IMG/VR virus record: IMGVR_UViG_3300025141_000716
Location: 1 to 24,474 of that record
From: a virus
Reading direction: 5' to 3' (one strand)
Length of the DNA: 24,474 bases
Shown: positions 7,711-16,497 of the stretch, in pieces
How positions within the stretch are numbered: position 1 is the first letter of the stretch
Layout of the letters: every line of letters starts with the position of its first letter
Position numbers and translations under genes: made by a program
The notes under the pieces: model-generated
The model's database searches: none
What the model saw: the letters and a program-made list of their open reading frames with translations, nothing else
Told to the model about the DNA's origin: nothing

Positions 7711-9355
7711 CTTCCTCCACCATGTTTAAAAAGCGAGATTTGCTGGATTCGTAATTAAAGGCTCTCGCCTGTTCTCTGCCCTGGTTCATTATCGCCTCGT
7801 AAAAGCCCCGATCTTCAATCAGCGCACGGACCTTTTGACGTGCGCCGACGATGTCGCCCTGTCGGATGGTCAGCTCAGGGAAGCACCAACCCTGCGCATA
7901 GACGTTGTCGTAGCCGATGGTGGGGATGCCCAGGCAGGCCAACTCCACCGTTACGCGACCAAAGACGTGATGGGTGTAGGCGTCTATGGCCAGATAGAAG
8001 CCTTTGAGGGTATCCAGCGCTTGCCAGTTTTCCATGATGGGCAAGACTCTATCGTATAAAAGCGGGTGGTAGGTATTCAGCGTCAGACCCGATTCAACGC
8101 CGGTGATGGAGGGGGCATGAGAGCCCATCAGGTAGGTCTCTAAGCCCATCTCAAAAAGCATCCAGTAGGGCAAATATTCTTGCCGATCCCTATGGGCCAT
8201 GACCACTGCATTTTGGCGATAGTCGACCTCGATCGCCTTTTCTTTGATGAAGGACACATCGACAGGATGTGGACACCAGCCGATGTCCTTGCCAGACAGA
8301 TCGTGCATCAAATTCTGCACGCAGGGCTCGGAGGCAAATAGATAATCGGCGCAGCGCAACTGCTCTACAAAGACGTGGGGGAAGGGCGGAAAGCCTTCCC
8401 ATACCTCCAGGGCGTAATCCAGATTGACCACCAGCTTGGTATCGGCGCCCTCTCGATCGATGGCTTTGCGGATACGGCGCACATTGTCGAAGTTGGAGCC
8501 AGAGATCTGGACATGTAAGACTTCCCAATTACCCGGACTTTGCAGAGCTTTATTGATGTCGATCGCCTCGCCGCCAAAGACCCGCTGCCAGTTGTAGACG
8601 CCGGTGCGATTGAGCCCCTCGACGCGGATGCGCTCGTTGCCCAAGTCTGCTTGGCCGGGCAGGGCGCCGACATAGGCGTAGGCCAGATCCAAAGGCGTCT
8701 TCTCCAAAGTCAGCACCCAATTGGCATTGGCTTGCCTAAGCGAGTGTTTCCAGCGGCGATCCTGGGAAATATCGGCGATCATCTGCTCCATGTATTTCTC
8801 AGAAAACTCGTGCAGATGATAGGGCGAGGGGATCAGTCCGTCTTTGGGCACCGTGACGATCAGCGTGCCGCCCTCTACGACCCTCTGCCACAGAGACCAC
8901 AGCGCCTGCAAAGGGTTGAGCAAATGCTCCAAGACCTCCATGCAGATTACATAGTCGTAGCGATCTTCGCCCTCATCGGCAATATCACCAGTGAAGAAGT
9001 GATTGGCGATCGTCGTGTCGAGGTGCCCTTTGCAAAACTTGATGGCATCCTCGGAGCAGTCCATGCCATAGGCTTCGACGCCATTGAGGTGAGCTGCTAC
9101 CACCAGACGCCCATTGCCGCAACCCACATCCAGCAGGCGCCCCTCTTTGAGCTGGTGGATACTCTGCCAGACCTCGGCCTGTATGGTCGTAAGATTTATG
9201 TCATCGCCTAGCTGCACGGTCTTCCAATTGAAGTTTTTCCGATCCGCGCGGAAGGCTTTATCATACTCCTTGGCCCAGGACGCCCGATTTGCACCGGGCG
9301 CCCTCTCGGCCCAATCCTGGGAGTAGTCTTTGAAATGTGCGTTTCTCTCGTTCAT
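7580..9355 (-). CDS. Two-domain SAM methyltransferase / GT4-like glycosyltransferase (591 aa)
   Basis: Residues about 55-200 form a class I SAM-dependent methyltransferase: motif I is LLDVGCGNG (74-82), an acidic residue follows at the second strand (GMDCSEDA, 97-104), and YDYVICMEVLEHLLNP (133-148) with GGTLIVTVP (162-170) is the usual late core. Residues about 240-590 look like a GT-B, family-4-like glycosyltransferase: a first Rossmann half with NLDYALEVW, a link at GWCPHPVDVSFI (359-370), and the hallmark second-half segment FGRVTVELACLGIPTIGYDN (465-484) whose Glu471 would contact the donor nucleotide sugar. It sits inside the virion operon, so it may modify a virion glycan, host surface sugar or a protein. 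The substrate cannot be read from sequence. The nearest good ribosome site, AGGAG, is 13 bases before the ATG. Confidence 0.85.
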   Translation of the reverse strand: MNERNAHFKDYSQDWAERAPGANRASWAKEYDKAFRADRKNFNWKTVQLGDDINLTTIQAEVWQSIHQLKEGRLLDVGCGNGRLVVAAHLNGVEAYGMDCSEDAIKFCKGHLDTTIANHFFTGDIADEGEDRYDYVICMEVLEHLLNPLQALWSLWQRVVEGGTLIVTVPKDGLIPSPYHLHEFSEKYMEQMIADISQDRRWKHSLRQANANWVLTLEKTPLDLAYAYVGALPGQADLGNERIRVEGLNRTGVYNWQRVFGGEAIDINKALQSPGNWEVLHVQISGSNFDNVRRIRKAIDREGADTKLVVNLDYALEVWEGFPPFPHVFVEQLRCADYLFASEPCVQNLMHDLSGKDIGWCPHPVDVSFIKEKAIEVDYRQNAVVMAHRDRQEYLPYWMLFEMGLETYLMGSHAPSITGVESGLTLNTYHPLLYDRVLPIMENWQALDTLKGFYLAIDAYTHHVFGRVTVELACLGIPTIGYDNVYAQGWCFPELTIRQGDIVGARQKVRALIEDRGFYEAIMNQGREQARAFNYESSKSRFLNMVEEDVYTRSSVYEKAQSLRLKAECQVAPDEPEVEAVSKNPVEEPTL

Positions 9356-9387
9356 AGTTGGCGGGAGTCTCCTATGAAAGTGAAAGG

Positions 9388-10011
9388 TTAACCGGCCTTG
9401 ACGCGGCCGGACCAGATCTCCTGATCTTCTTCCGAGTCAGTGGTCAGCTTAGGAATATAATCAATTTCCAGGCCAAGCAACACCACCTCGGACGCGCTAA
9501 ACTGCGAATAATTGGCCCGCAGAGACCAGGCCAAAGACCCCTTACGATAGGACGCATCGAAGACATTGGCATTGATCACGCCTCGGGCCGAAGAGCGCAA
9601 GATCAATGCCGTGGTGGTCTCGGCTGAATACGCCGCAATGGCGGTGGACAGCGCGGTGCCGGGAGTGACCAGGGCTTCCTCTTCATCTACCTGATCGTAT
9701 TGCGCCACCCAGGTGACGGTATCGTCGGTGGTGGTGGTCGAGGTGGCAACCGTATTGGTGAAGATGACGCGCACGCCGATCTCTTCTTTGTAATCGGCAA
9801 TGGCTGGGGTCAGAAGGTCGAGACAGGTAAAGCGCTGGGTGGTGGCTGCCGCAGCCAGACCGGGAAAGCCAAAGGTCGAGACTTCGACCATGGGCGCGGC
9901 CCCGGTGTCTACGCCCACCAATCCGGTGGTCGTAGAAGCTGCGACAAAGGCCCAGGCCGGGATGCGATGGACTTGCCGGAGCCAGTCTATGTTGCGGTCT
10001 TTAATCGCCAT
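9388..10011 (-). CDS. Probable minor head or tail structural protein (207 aa)
   Basis: Ala/Thr/Val-rich protein with alternating short strands (VEVSTFGFPGLAAAATTQRF, TTTALILRSSARG, ASEVVLLGLEIDYI), suggesting a beta fold. It lies two genes after the major capsid protein. An AGGAG and a closer AGGA precede the ATG. The composition and position are typical of a minor virion protein. No specific family was recognised and there is no membrane segment. Confidence 0.7.
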   Translation of the reverse strand: MAIKDRNIDWLRQVHRIPAWAFVAASTTTGLVGVDTGAAPMVEVSTFGFPGLAAAATTQRFTCLDLLTPAIADYKEEIGVRVIFTNTVATSTTTTDDTVTWVAQYDQVDEEEALVTPGTALSTAIAAYSAETTTALILRSSARGVINANVFDASYRKGSLAWSLRANYSQFSASEVVLLGLEIDYIPKLTTDSEEDQEIWSGRVKAG

Positions 10012-10070
10012 AATCCTAATATCTCCTGTTACGGATTAGTTTTCCCCCACAAAGTGGGATACTCTAAGGA

Positions 10071-10445
10071 TTAGGAGTATTCGTGGAAACCTTCTCCGGT
10101 TTGATGGTAGTGATACTGCACAAAGATTGAAAAGGCCACACTGGTGGCCGGTGTCAGCGTGATCGCCAGATTGGCGGTAGAAGCCAGGATCTTCATGTCG
10201 TTGGGTAGGACAAAGATCTCGCGGACTCCCAGTGATATTTTATTGACCAGAGTCTCGCCCGTATCTTCGATGGTAAAGGACATCGTGGTCGCTCCGGCAG
10301 CGACTACGAGATGATCCACCACGCCCTTGAAAGAGGCGATGGCCGGGACCAGGGTGGTCGCATCGGTGGTGGCAGAGGCGACCGTGTTTTGCGCCGGATA
10401 TTGACCCGAGTCAAACGAGGAAATAGGTGGAGTGGTCCGTGCCAT
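10071..10445 (-). CDS. Small beta-rich virion protein, possible capsid decoration (124 aa)
   Basis: The first gene after the major capsid protein, with AAGGA 7 bases before the ATG and a GC hairpin between it and the capsid stop. The protein is Thr/Ala/Val-rich with strands such as DHLVVAAGATTMSFTIED and ANLAITLTPATSVAFSIFVQYHYH, and has no Cys. A small beta protein directly after the capsid gene is often a decoration or cement protein. That role is inferred from position and fold impression only. Confidence 0.65.
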   Translation of the reverse strand: MARTTPPISSFDSGQYPAQNTVASATTDATTLVPAIASFKGVVDHLVVAAGATTMSFTIEDTGETLVNKISLGVREIFVLPNDMKILASTANLAITLTPATSVAFSIFVQYHYHQTGEGFHEYS

Positions 10446-10467
10446 AGATCTTCCTTATGGTGTAAGT

Positions 10468-10492
10468 GGGGGAGGGGACGATCCCCTCCCCC
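10468..10492 (-). terminator. 10-bp GC hairpin after the capsid gene
   Basis: GGGGGAGGGG (10468-10477) and CCCCTCCCCC (10483-10492) form a perfect stem with a 5-base loop, about 20 bases past the capsid stop codon. No T-run follows on the minus strand, so it is not a canonical intrinsic terminator. It may pause or protect the 3' end of capsid mRNA and so set capsid level against downstream genes. Confidence 0.6.
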
Positions 10493-10511
10493 TGTCAGCG
10501 GGTGATTAGGT

Positions 10512-11741
10512 TTAGGCGGTGGACAGGTCGCGGATGGCCAATTGCTTGGACGCATCCGTGGTGCCAAACTCGGCGTAGTAGTAGAGGGTCGCATCGAAAT
10601 GCAGTCCTCCACTGGCCCGTGCCAGGATGGCGCCGTCCTCATCGATGAAGTCCCAATCGGCCAACTGATAGATTTGGAGTTCGGACTCATCGAGGAGGAA
10701 GAACATATGATTGCCGTTGCCGTCGGTCTGGCAATCTCGATCCCACACGATGTCGACGCCCGTCCATCTCAGCGCCTCAAAGCCGCCTTCCAGCGTCATG
10801 GTGGGCGCATAGCGCCTGTCCGGAGTCATCAACTGGCCAATCTTGCGCCACTGCGTCGCCGAGGTGATGCCCAAAGACGGCTCGCCTTCGGCCTGCTCCT
10901 GTACCTGCAAGATGGCCGTGTCGAGCAGATCATCGGTGATCGGCCGCGAAGTCCCTGGCGTGGCATGCTCCAAGACCTGGGCGTTCCACTCCGGATAGGT
11001 AGAGCGAGAGATGTTTTGCAGCGTCGTGACGAAGGCGCCAATCCCCGAAGCCTTGGAGGCATCGTCGCAGATGCCCAAAAGGCCCATGGCTTCCAACCCG
11101 CCCGAATTTTCCCGAAAGATAAAGGCGTTATCATCCCAGGTATCCGCCGCGATCGTTGCCGAGGTGGAAGTCACGGCGGTGACGGTGGCCGAGGCGATCT
11201 GCTCGGTGCCATCGGCGGTGCGCGCCGTATTGGAGTCGATCACCATGTTGACTTTGACCTGATGGCCCACATCCATCGTCAGCGTTACTGCGGCAGCACC
11301 CGGCCCATAGGCTTTTCCGATCACGCCGGATCCGTCGCCGAAGAGCTGGCGGTTGAAATCGTTTTTCAGATCCCGGCGGATGCCGTCCATCTCCGAGCCG
11401 ATGACGCGGATCCAGGCGCCCTTGTCATTTCTGGAGACCTGGATGGAGGGATGGGTCATGCGGATGGTGCCGTAGTTGTAGGTGTAGGGCACCCGCATCT
11501 CGACATAGACCTGATTTTGTGCCGTGGGCAGACCGTCGCTGTCACCGTCGGAGCGTGCGCCTACCGCCTGAGAAGGACGGATGTTGACCGGCACGCGAGC
11601 ATGGCGCCCCGTCGCATCGGTCTTGGACATGTCGCGCTCGATGCGCGACATGAGGATGCGGTTTTCGTTGATGGTAGAGAGCAAGCGCGGCAAATACATC
11701 TCTTTTAGAGCCGCGTCCAGATTTGATACGGTAGCACCCAT
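10512..11741 (-). CDS. Major capsid protein (409 aa)
   Basis: The third gene of a portal-scaffold-capsid trio and of the expected size for an HK97-fold capsid protein. It begins MGATVSNLDAALKEMYLPRL and contains an N-terminal helix, then VPYTYNYGTIRMTHPSIQ (near residue 90-107) and a long mixed core with ALRWTGVDIVWDRDCQTDG and LQIYQLADWDFIDEDGAIL near the C-terminus. This layout is familiar from environmental phage capsid proteins. AGGA precedes the ATG. A 388-aa open frame on the other strand is a codon-bias shadow. Gene order is the main support, and a mature cleavage site is not evident. Confidence 0.8.
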   Translation of the reverse strand: MGATVSNLDAALKEMYLPRLLSTINENRILMSRIERDMSKTDATGRHARVPVNIRPSQAVGARSDGDSDGLPTAQNQVYVEMRVPYTYNYGTIRMTHPSIQVSRNDKGAWIRVIGSEMDGIRRDLKNDFNRQLFGDGSGVIGKAYGPGAAAVTLTMDVGHQVKVNMVIDSNTARTADGTEQIASATVTAVTSTSATIAADTWDDNAFIFRENSGGLEAMGLLGICDDASKASGIGAFVTTLQNISRSTYPEWNAQVLEHATPGTSRPITDDLLDTAILQVQEQAEGEPSLGITSATQWRKIGQLMTPDRRYAPTMTLEGGFEALRWTGVDIVWDRDCQTDGNGNHMFFLLDESELQIYQLADWDFIDEDGAILARASGGLHFDATLYYYAEFGTTDASKQLAIRDLSTA

Positions 11742-11765
11742 GATAAAGGGTTCCTATTTTAGGCC

Positions 11766-12644
11766 TTACTCCCCCAAGAGATTTCCACTTTGACGATCCA
11801 CATACTGCTGCACACTGCGCGCAAAGTCGTCGCCCCTAAAATCCATCTTCCGATCTTTGGGGTCTCTGATACGCGCTGCCAGATTGCCGCCTTCGGGCGT
11901 GACCTGGGGCGTGGTCACAGGAGGAATTGCATCCAGATCTTGCCGATGATTTTCGACCATGGCATCCTCTTCCTTCTGCACCCCTTCCAGGCGCATCGTA
12001 TTGAGCTTGTTAAACAGCGGCTCAATGTGATGCAAGCGAAAGGTATTGCCCAGGCGGTTAATGCCCTCATTTAAGACGGCAGAGCGCATCGCAGCGCGAT
12101 CGTAGGCCCCTGAGATCTGATGTTTATCCATCAGGGACTCAATGACGGTATTGATCTGCTGTGAGGCGCCTTCTTGCTGGCTGGTTTGCACCGAGCCTTG
12201 CAGTGCCGAGACCTGACCTTTCAATTCATCGATCATCGGCGCTACGACCGTCTGCACGTTTTTAGAAAGCCACTTCAAGCCATCGGCTTCCTGATCGGGA
12301 TTGTTTTCGATCAACTGCTCTTCGGCAGTGGGGGTGTTCTCTGTAGTTGGAGTCGGCGTGTTGGTTATATTTGAAACGATGTTTGCGAGAGTGGTTATAC
12401 CCTCTTCAATGCGCGAAAAGCGCTCGTTGACCGGGAGCGATCCATCGTCATTCTCTACCGGCGGCGGCGATTCGCCTTGAGGAGGCGAGGGGCTGACCGC
12501 CTCTGCGACAGGCTCACCGCGTTCGACGCGATTGGCTTGCAAGAGATGGTCAAACTCCTCCTGGGGGATCTCTTCTGGCACTTCCCACGGAGCCGCTGCC
12601 GGAGGCGTTCCCTCGGGCGCAGCGGGTTGAGTGGCTTCAGTCAT
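11766..12644 (-). CDS. Capsid scaffold protein (292 aa)
   Basis: The ATG lies 1 base after the portal stop, with an AGGAG in the end of the portal gene. The protein is acidic and Pro/Glu/Gln-rich. Residues 1-120 are low-complexity and probably disordered (PEGTPPAAAPWEVPEEIPQ near the start, then NTPTPTTENTPT near 95-110). Residues 120-230 are helical with coiled-coil character, and the C-terminus (ARIRDPKDRKMDF...) is basic, as in scaffold tails that touch the capsid lattice. It lies exactly between portal and capsid, the canonical scaffold place. Confidence 0.75.
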   Translation of the reverse strand: MTEATQPAAPEGTPPAAAPWEVPEEIPQEEFDHLLQANRVERGEPVAEAVSPSPPQGESPPPVENDDGSLPVNERFSRIEEGITTLANIVSNITNTPTPTTENTPTAEEQLIENNPDQEADGLKWLSKNVQTVVAPMIDELKGQVSALQGSVQTSQQEGASQQINTVIESLMDKHQISGAYDRAAMRSAVLNEGINRLGNTFRLHHIEPLFNKLNTMRLEGVQKEEDAMVENHRQDLDAIPPVTTPQVTPEGGNLAARIRDPKDRKMDFRGDDFARSVQQYVDRQSGNLLGE

Positions 12645-12645
12645 T

Positions 12646-14832
12646 TTACCTTACTCCTGTGGTGGAGGGCGGATTGTTGTTGGGCACCGAGTCCATGACA
12701 TTTTGCGAGACTTCTTCTCCGGTGCCCTTGGCGGCCTGTGCCGCCTGCATGATCTCCTGTTGTTTCTTCTGCATCTCCTGTTGGTGTAAGACGGCCCGAG
12801 CCGAGATCTCCTGGCGCCGTGCCTCATCGAGACCCTCGTATTCGACCGTCATAATAAAGTCGCGCAAGATCGACAGATGTACGGCATGCTCGTCAAAGGG
12901 GTGGATGGCCGGTCCTTCTCGGCCTTCCTGCAGGGCTCTGAGCACGCGCCGCGCCTTCTTGGCATGCAAGATATACTCTGATTCAAATCCTTCGATCTCC
13001 AATTGCTCGAGCAGGCGACCGCGTATATCGGGCCGGGAGGTATCGCCTAAAAGACCGCCATCGGCGGCCGATAAAAGCTTCTGGTTCTTGGCCGATTTGG
13101 AAACGTCGATCCCGGCTGAGATGCGGAAGTTCATATCCTCGGCGTGGTGTATGTCGGCGGCGGCAAAGTGAAACGCTTCGGTCTCTTCGTTCTTGCCCAC
13201 CACGCGCACGATGCGGGCGCGACGCCATTTCTGGCGCACGATCTTGATCTTTCTATGCTCGTGGGAGGAGAGTCCTTGCCTAAAGAGGCGCACGATCGGA
13301 TTGAAGGGCTTGTGCGCCTGCTCTTGCAACGCATCGATGGCCGCGCCCGTCTCCGGTCCCGAAGGAATCGAGCCTTGAAGCACTTCGGAGACATTGGTGA
13401 TGCGATCCATCATAAAGATGACCTTTTCGCGCTCTTGCAAGACCTGGGGCGGCACCGAGATGCCGGGTAAGCGCTCGGGCTTGACGCCGCCGGTAGCCAA
13501 AGGATCGTAGTTGATGATGATGCCCGATTTGCCGGAGATCTCACTGACCCCCGATCCCACCGGGTTGAGCCACTGGTTGGCCACCATCTGCTTTCTGTTC
13601 TGCACGATGTGGGAGTCGATGGCGTTGACCCGCTTTTGCAGGGGGATCAGATCTGCAAAGAGGGAGCGGCCCCAAAGCTTGCCTTCGATGTGGCGGTATT
13701 TGAGATGCTCAAAGGGCAACTCCTCATCGGGCGAATCCAGCGCGCCCTCGTGTAGGATCTGTCCGGCCGCGACGATGTAGAGCTTGCCCTTCTTCCAATC
13801 GAGGCGTTCGTCGGGGATATGGCGCAGATACTTGACCACGGCTGAGTCGGGCACTTCGTGCTTTTCGTAGTCGCGATGCACCCGCATCGAGGTATCAAAA
13901 AGGGCGTGGGCCACATCCTTATCGATGCTTTCGGCGACCACGTCGGCGGCTTTCTTGCCAAAGAGCGCCTTGATCCGGTCGATGGGCATCACATCGGTGA
14001 CAGTGCAGTAGCGCGCATCTTTAAAGTCCTTGACCGGCTGCGGATACATGTGCAACGGTGAGATGACCGATTCTTCGACCTCGCCCATGGTGACGCGGCG
14101 GCGGATGGGATGGCCGTCTTGGTCTTTGGCCGTCACGCGCTTCGTCTCAAAGATGGGCTCGCCGCCCAAAACCTCGTCGGCGGTATGGACCTGGGCCTGC
14201 CGCAACTCGTCATTGCCGCATTGAGGGCAGCGCCCATCGGGCGGGGATAGGACGGGAGGGATGGATTTGCCGCATTGGGGGCATTCCAAAATATCTTGCG
14301 ACAGCGGCGTCTTCTCCAAGGTGGTCTTGGGCACGGAGAGGCGCTTGCCCGTGCGCGGGTTCCATCCCGCATGGATGAAGACATTGCCTGCGATGATGAC
14401 CCAGGAGGCTGCAGATAGATAGAGGCGCGTGTCGGTATGGAGGCGATTGTTTTCAGAGTGGGCAATGTGTTGCGCCTTGGCGGCAGCATCGACATCGTCC
14501 TGATCGTTGGTGGCCGGGTCGACCACCGGCTTTAGATCGCCCGATACGAGGATGTCTTGGACGATGTCGTGGTAGTGGGGTAACAGATTGCTGACGGGGG
14601 TGGGCACCCACTCATCGAGGGAGTGGCGCACATACTTCAATGAATCGGGTGCATACTGGATCCATTGATCGCCTCGATAAAAATGCAGCGCCTCCTTGAC
14701 CGTTTGCTCTAGGCCATGGCGTGCGTTTTTTAGATAGGCGTGGGTATCCTCTACAAAGGAGAGGATCTCGTCTTTGCTTTTAGGGCCTTGATCCAGCGCG
14801 GATATAGGCGCTGCTTGGGGCGTGTCGACCAT
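12646..14832 (-). CDS. Portal protein with zinc-ribbon insertion (728 aa)
   Basis: Size, order (after terminase, before scaffold and capsid) and pattern indicate a portal. The N-terminal half has FYRGDQWIQYAP (51-62) and WVPTPVSNLLPHYHDIVQDIL (75-95), the usual early portal helices. Later segments FEHLKYRHIEGKLWGRSLF and LIPLQKRVNAIDSHIVQNRK are typical of the clip/stem region. Residues 184-205 carry two Cys-x-x-Cys pairs (CPQC at 184-187 and CPQC at 202-205), a zinc-ribbon inserted in the wing. The C-terminal 100 residues are helical and charged (ARAVLHQQEMQKKQQEIMQ), as in a portal barrel. No strong Shine-Dalgarno is seen near the ATG. A promoter lies about 40-70 bases upstream. Confidence 0.8.
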   Translation of the reverse strand: MVDTPQAAPISALDQGPKSKDEILSFVEDTHAYLKNARHGLEQTVKEALHFYRGDQWIQYAPDSLKYVRHSLDEWVPTPVSNLLPHYHDIVQDILVSGDLKPVVDPATNDQDDVDAAAKAQHIAHSENNRLHTDTRLYLSAASWVIIAGNVFIHAGWNPRTGKRLSVPKTTLEKTPLSQDILECPQCGKSIPPVLSPPDGRCPQCGNDELRQAQVHTADEVLGGEPIFETKRVTAKDQDGHPIRRRVTMGEVEESVISPLHMYPQPVKDFKDARYCTVTDVMPIDRIKALFGKKAADVVAESIDKDVAHALFDTSMRVHRDYEKHEVPDSAVVKYLRHIPDERLDWKKGKLYIVAAGQILHEGALDSPDEELPFEHLKYRHIEGKLWGRSLFADLIPLQKRVNAIDSHIVQNRKQMVANQWLNPVGSGVSEISGKSGIIINYDPLATGGVKPERLPGISVPPQVLQEREKVIFMMDRITNVSEVLQGSIPSGPETGAAIDALQEQAHKPFNPIVRLFRQGLSSHEHRKIKIVRQKWRRARIVRVVGKNEETEAFHFAAADIHHAEDMNFRISAGIDVSKSAKNQKLLSAADGGLLGDTSRPDIRGRLLEQLEIEGFESEYILHAKKARRVLRALQEGREGPAIHPFDEHAVHLSILRDFIMTVEYEGLDEARRQEISARAVLHQQEMQKKQQEIMQAAQAAKGTGEEVSQNVMDSVPNNNPPSTTGVR

Positions 14833-14875
14833 CTACGCACAGGCTCGGGCGGGAGTGTGCGGTCCTTATTGCGGA

Positions 14876-14905
14876 AATATACTCAATCCTATTCGTCTTT
14901 GTCAA
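14876..14905 (-). promoter_or_regulatory. Sigma70-like promoter before portal
   Basis: On the minus strand TTGACA (14905-14900) and TATATT (14881-14876) are separated by 18 bases. The -35 is perfect and the -10 matches 5 of 6. Transcription would start near 14869, about 37 bases before the portal ATG, and would give head genes a dose separate from terminase. Confidence 0.7.
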
Positions 14906-15500
14906 GATAGCTTTGTGTAGCCCCGATCAAATCGAGCAGAGGTCCGATCTGCGGATCTTTGAATACGTCCTCGCTTAAAAGGGTTACAAAGCCCTCTTTT
15001 TCACTCCTTTGCGCCAATTGCTGGGCGTAGGCATCCATGCCTTTGCGCCACGTATTTAGATTGACGATCAATACGGCCCCCCCATCGTAGGACCAGGCCA
15101 CTTTCTCGGGCATGTTGGAGGACGCATAGATCGAGCGATGGGAGATGCCATCGACCAGATCTTGCAAGGCTTGGCCGGGGCCATAGGGGATGCGCTCGGG
15201 AGGCTGGGGCGTAGGCAGTTGGATCGTATCGACGCCCATAGACTCTCCCGTGGGAGAGATCGTCTCCACTGTTAGGGCGCCGTTAGTGCGTGCGATTTCA
15301 GTCTCTTCTCCCTGGGCGGCTTGCTCGGCTTTTTGACGCTGTCTCATTTCCTCTCCTGGGTTGGGGGTATGCACCGAAGAACAGCCGTCTTTGAGTCCTT
15401 TGCCGGTAAAGTGTCCGTCGACCACCTCGCCTTGTTTCATAGGGGCGCGGATGCCTGCCCGATCCACCTCGCGGCCTGGGGAAAGCGTGCGTTGAGTCAT
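14889..15500 (-). CDS. Unknown phage protein between terminase and portal (203 aa)
   Basis: The ATG overlaps the stop of the 85-aa membrane protein as ATGA. The first ~100 residues are polar, Gly/Pro/Glu/Gln-rich and probably disordered. Residues about 105-200 look folded (YGPGQALQDLVDGISHRSIY, then VAWSYDGGAVLIVNLNTWRKG, then FVTLLSEDVFKDPQIGPLLD). One Cys lies near residue 40. The gene ends about 57 bases before portal, and its 3' end carries the portal promoter. No family was recognised; it may be a terminase or head-assembly helper. Confidence 0.7.
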   Translation of the reverse strand: MTQRTLSPGREVDRAGIRAPMKQGEVVDGHFTGKGLKDGCSSVHTPNPGEEMRQRQKAEQAAQGEETEIARTNGALTVETISPTGESMGVDTIQLPTPQPPERIPYGPGQALQDLVDGISHRSIYASSNMPEKVAWSYDGGAVLIVNLNTWRKGMDAYAQQLAQRSEKEGFVTLLSEDVFKDPQIGPLLDLIGATQSYLDKDE

Positions 15501-15754
15501 TGGCCCTCTACCTCAGAGACGGTGGAAGAAGTTGCGGCCTGATCGTTCATAACTTGCTCCCAATAGTTGTCGGGCAACAACTCGGACTCGTTGGCCATCT
15601 GCACATAGCGCGTGCGCAGCGCCAATTGCTGATGGGTACGCAAAATCGCCGAGCGCTCCTTGCGCTCAGAGTTGAGCTGGCGCGCCAAAATAAGAATCGT
15701 AGCCAACTGGCCCAAATAGCCCAGTGCCAACAAGAAAAGCATGCTCTTATTCAT
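15497..15754 (-). CDS. Small membrane protein (85 aa)
   Basis: The start overlaps the terminase nuclease stop as TAATG, with GGAGG 8 bases before it. Residues 4-24 (SMLFLLALGYLGQLATILIL) form one clear hydrophobic span, followed by a basic segment (RQLNSERKERS) and a polar helical tail. An N-terminal anchor with a charged helix is the layout of some inner-membrane spanin-like or phage accessory proteins, but the lysis assignment is not supported by other neighbours. Treat it as a single-pass membrane protein of unknown role. Confidence 0.7.
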   Translation of the reverse strand: MNKSMLFLLALGYLGQLATILILARQLNSERKERSAILRTHQQLALRTRYVQMANESELLPDNYWEQVMNDQAATSSTVSEVEGQ

Positions 15755-16497
15755 TATACTAAAGCCTCCATGGGGGAATGCTGCATCCGCTCTCTCTTTT
15801 GCTTTTTGAGTTGCTTCTCCACCAGCCGATCCACCAGGGTCGGCTCTCGATCAGGCAAGGATAAGTCCTTTACGGATTCTGCGCCTGGATAATGAGGCAG
15901 ATGTCCCATCCGTTCCTGATTCACCTGGGTCAACTGCACGATGCGCATCAGTTCAATGGCGATCAGATCGCCCATGACCAGATCGTCGTGGGCGCCCGGG
16001 ACGGCCTGATATTTGCCATTTATAAGCGCAAAGGTCTCCCACTGTCCGATCAACCGCTCCGAGTTGATGATCGCCGAGCCGTCTTCCACCCAGCGGCGCC
16101 CTTGTGGCACCAACCGGCCGCGCAGACGATGATTCATGGCCATGCCCAGCCGGGGGGTGGGCCGATCGATGGCTTGCCGGACATCCTGCTGCTCAAAGTA
16201 GATCTTGCGATAGCCAATATCAAAAAGGTGCCTGTTAGCGCCCCCATCGCCCAGGCCGGGTGGATTTTCAATGCCTACCAGGGCTTGATTGTAGACCTCG
16301 CCCAACATGGAAGCCAATTCAGCCAGTTCAAAGGGTCCAATCTTGCCTTCCAACTCGGCAGCTTGGTTTCCCGTTCGAACATTTCGGCATTGCAATACTG
16401 AGCTGTCCCCCGAGTTTAGCCCTTCAGCCACATCGCCGCCCAGGACATAGACCTCTCCCTCTTGCGCCTTTTCCCAAACCCTGAGATCGTAGCTCAT
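15754..16497 (-). CDS. terL (C-terminal part): Large terminase nuclease domain as a separate gene (247 aa)
   Basis: An RNase H-like terminase nuclease. The opening YDLRVWEKAQEGEVYVLGGD is the usual linker and first strand. Asp22 (GGDVAEGL), Glu77 (VGIENPPG) and Asp171/Asp172 (GAHDDLVM) fit the metal-binding triad. It lacks an ATPase domain. The start overlaps the stop of the 66-aa gene as ATGA; there is no good ribosome site, so coupling probably drives translation. It would cut concatemeric DNA into headful or unit lengths together with the ATPase encoded two genes upstream. The C-terminal ~50 residues are basic and helical. Confidence 0.85.
   Translation of the reverse strand: MSYDLRVWEKAQEGEVYVLGGDVAEGLNSGDSSVLQCRNVRTGNQAAELEGKIGPFELAELASMLGEVYNQALVGIENPPGLGDGGANRHLFDIGYRKIYFEQQDVRQAIDRPTPRLGMAMNHRLRGRLVPQGRRWVEDGSAIINSERLIGQWETFALINGKYQAVPGAHDDLVMGDLIAIELMRIVQLTQVNQERMGHLPHYPGAESVKDLSLPDREPTLVDRLVEKQLKKQKRERMQHSPMEALV

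Noticed and set aside
8540-9211. 223-codon plus-strand frame opposite the methyltransferase domain
   Set aside because: Antisense shadow of a gene with clear SAM-binding motifs; no ribosome site.
10542-11708. 388-codon plus-strand frame opposite the capsid gene
   Set aside because: It is the exact antisense of a well-supported capsid gene; it lacks a ribosome site and family features, and is explained by codon bias.
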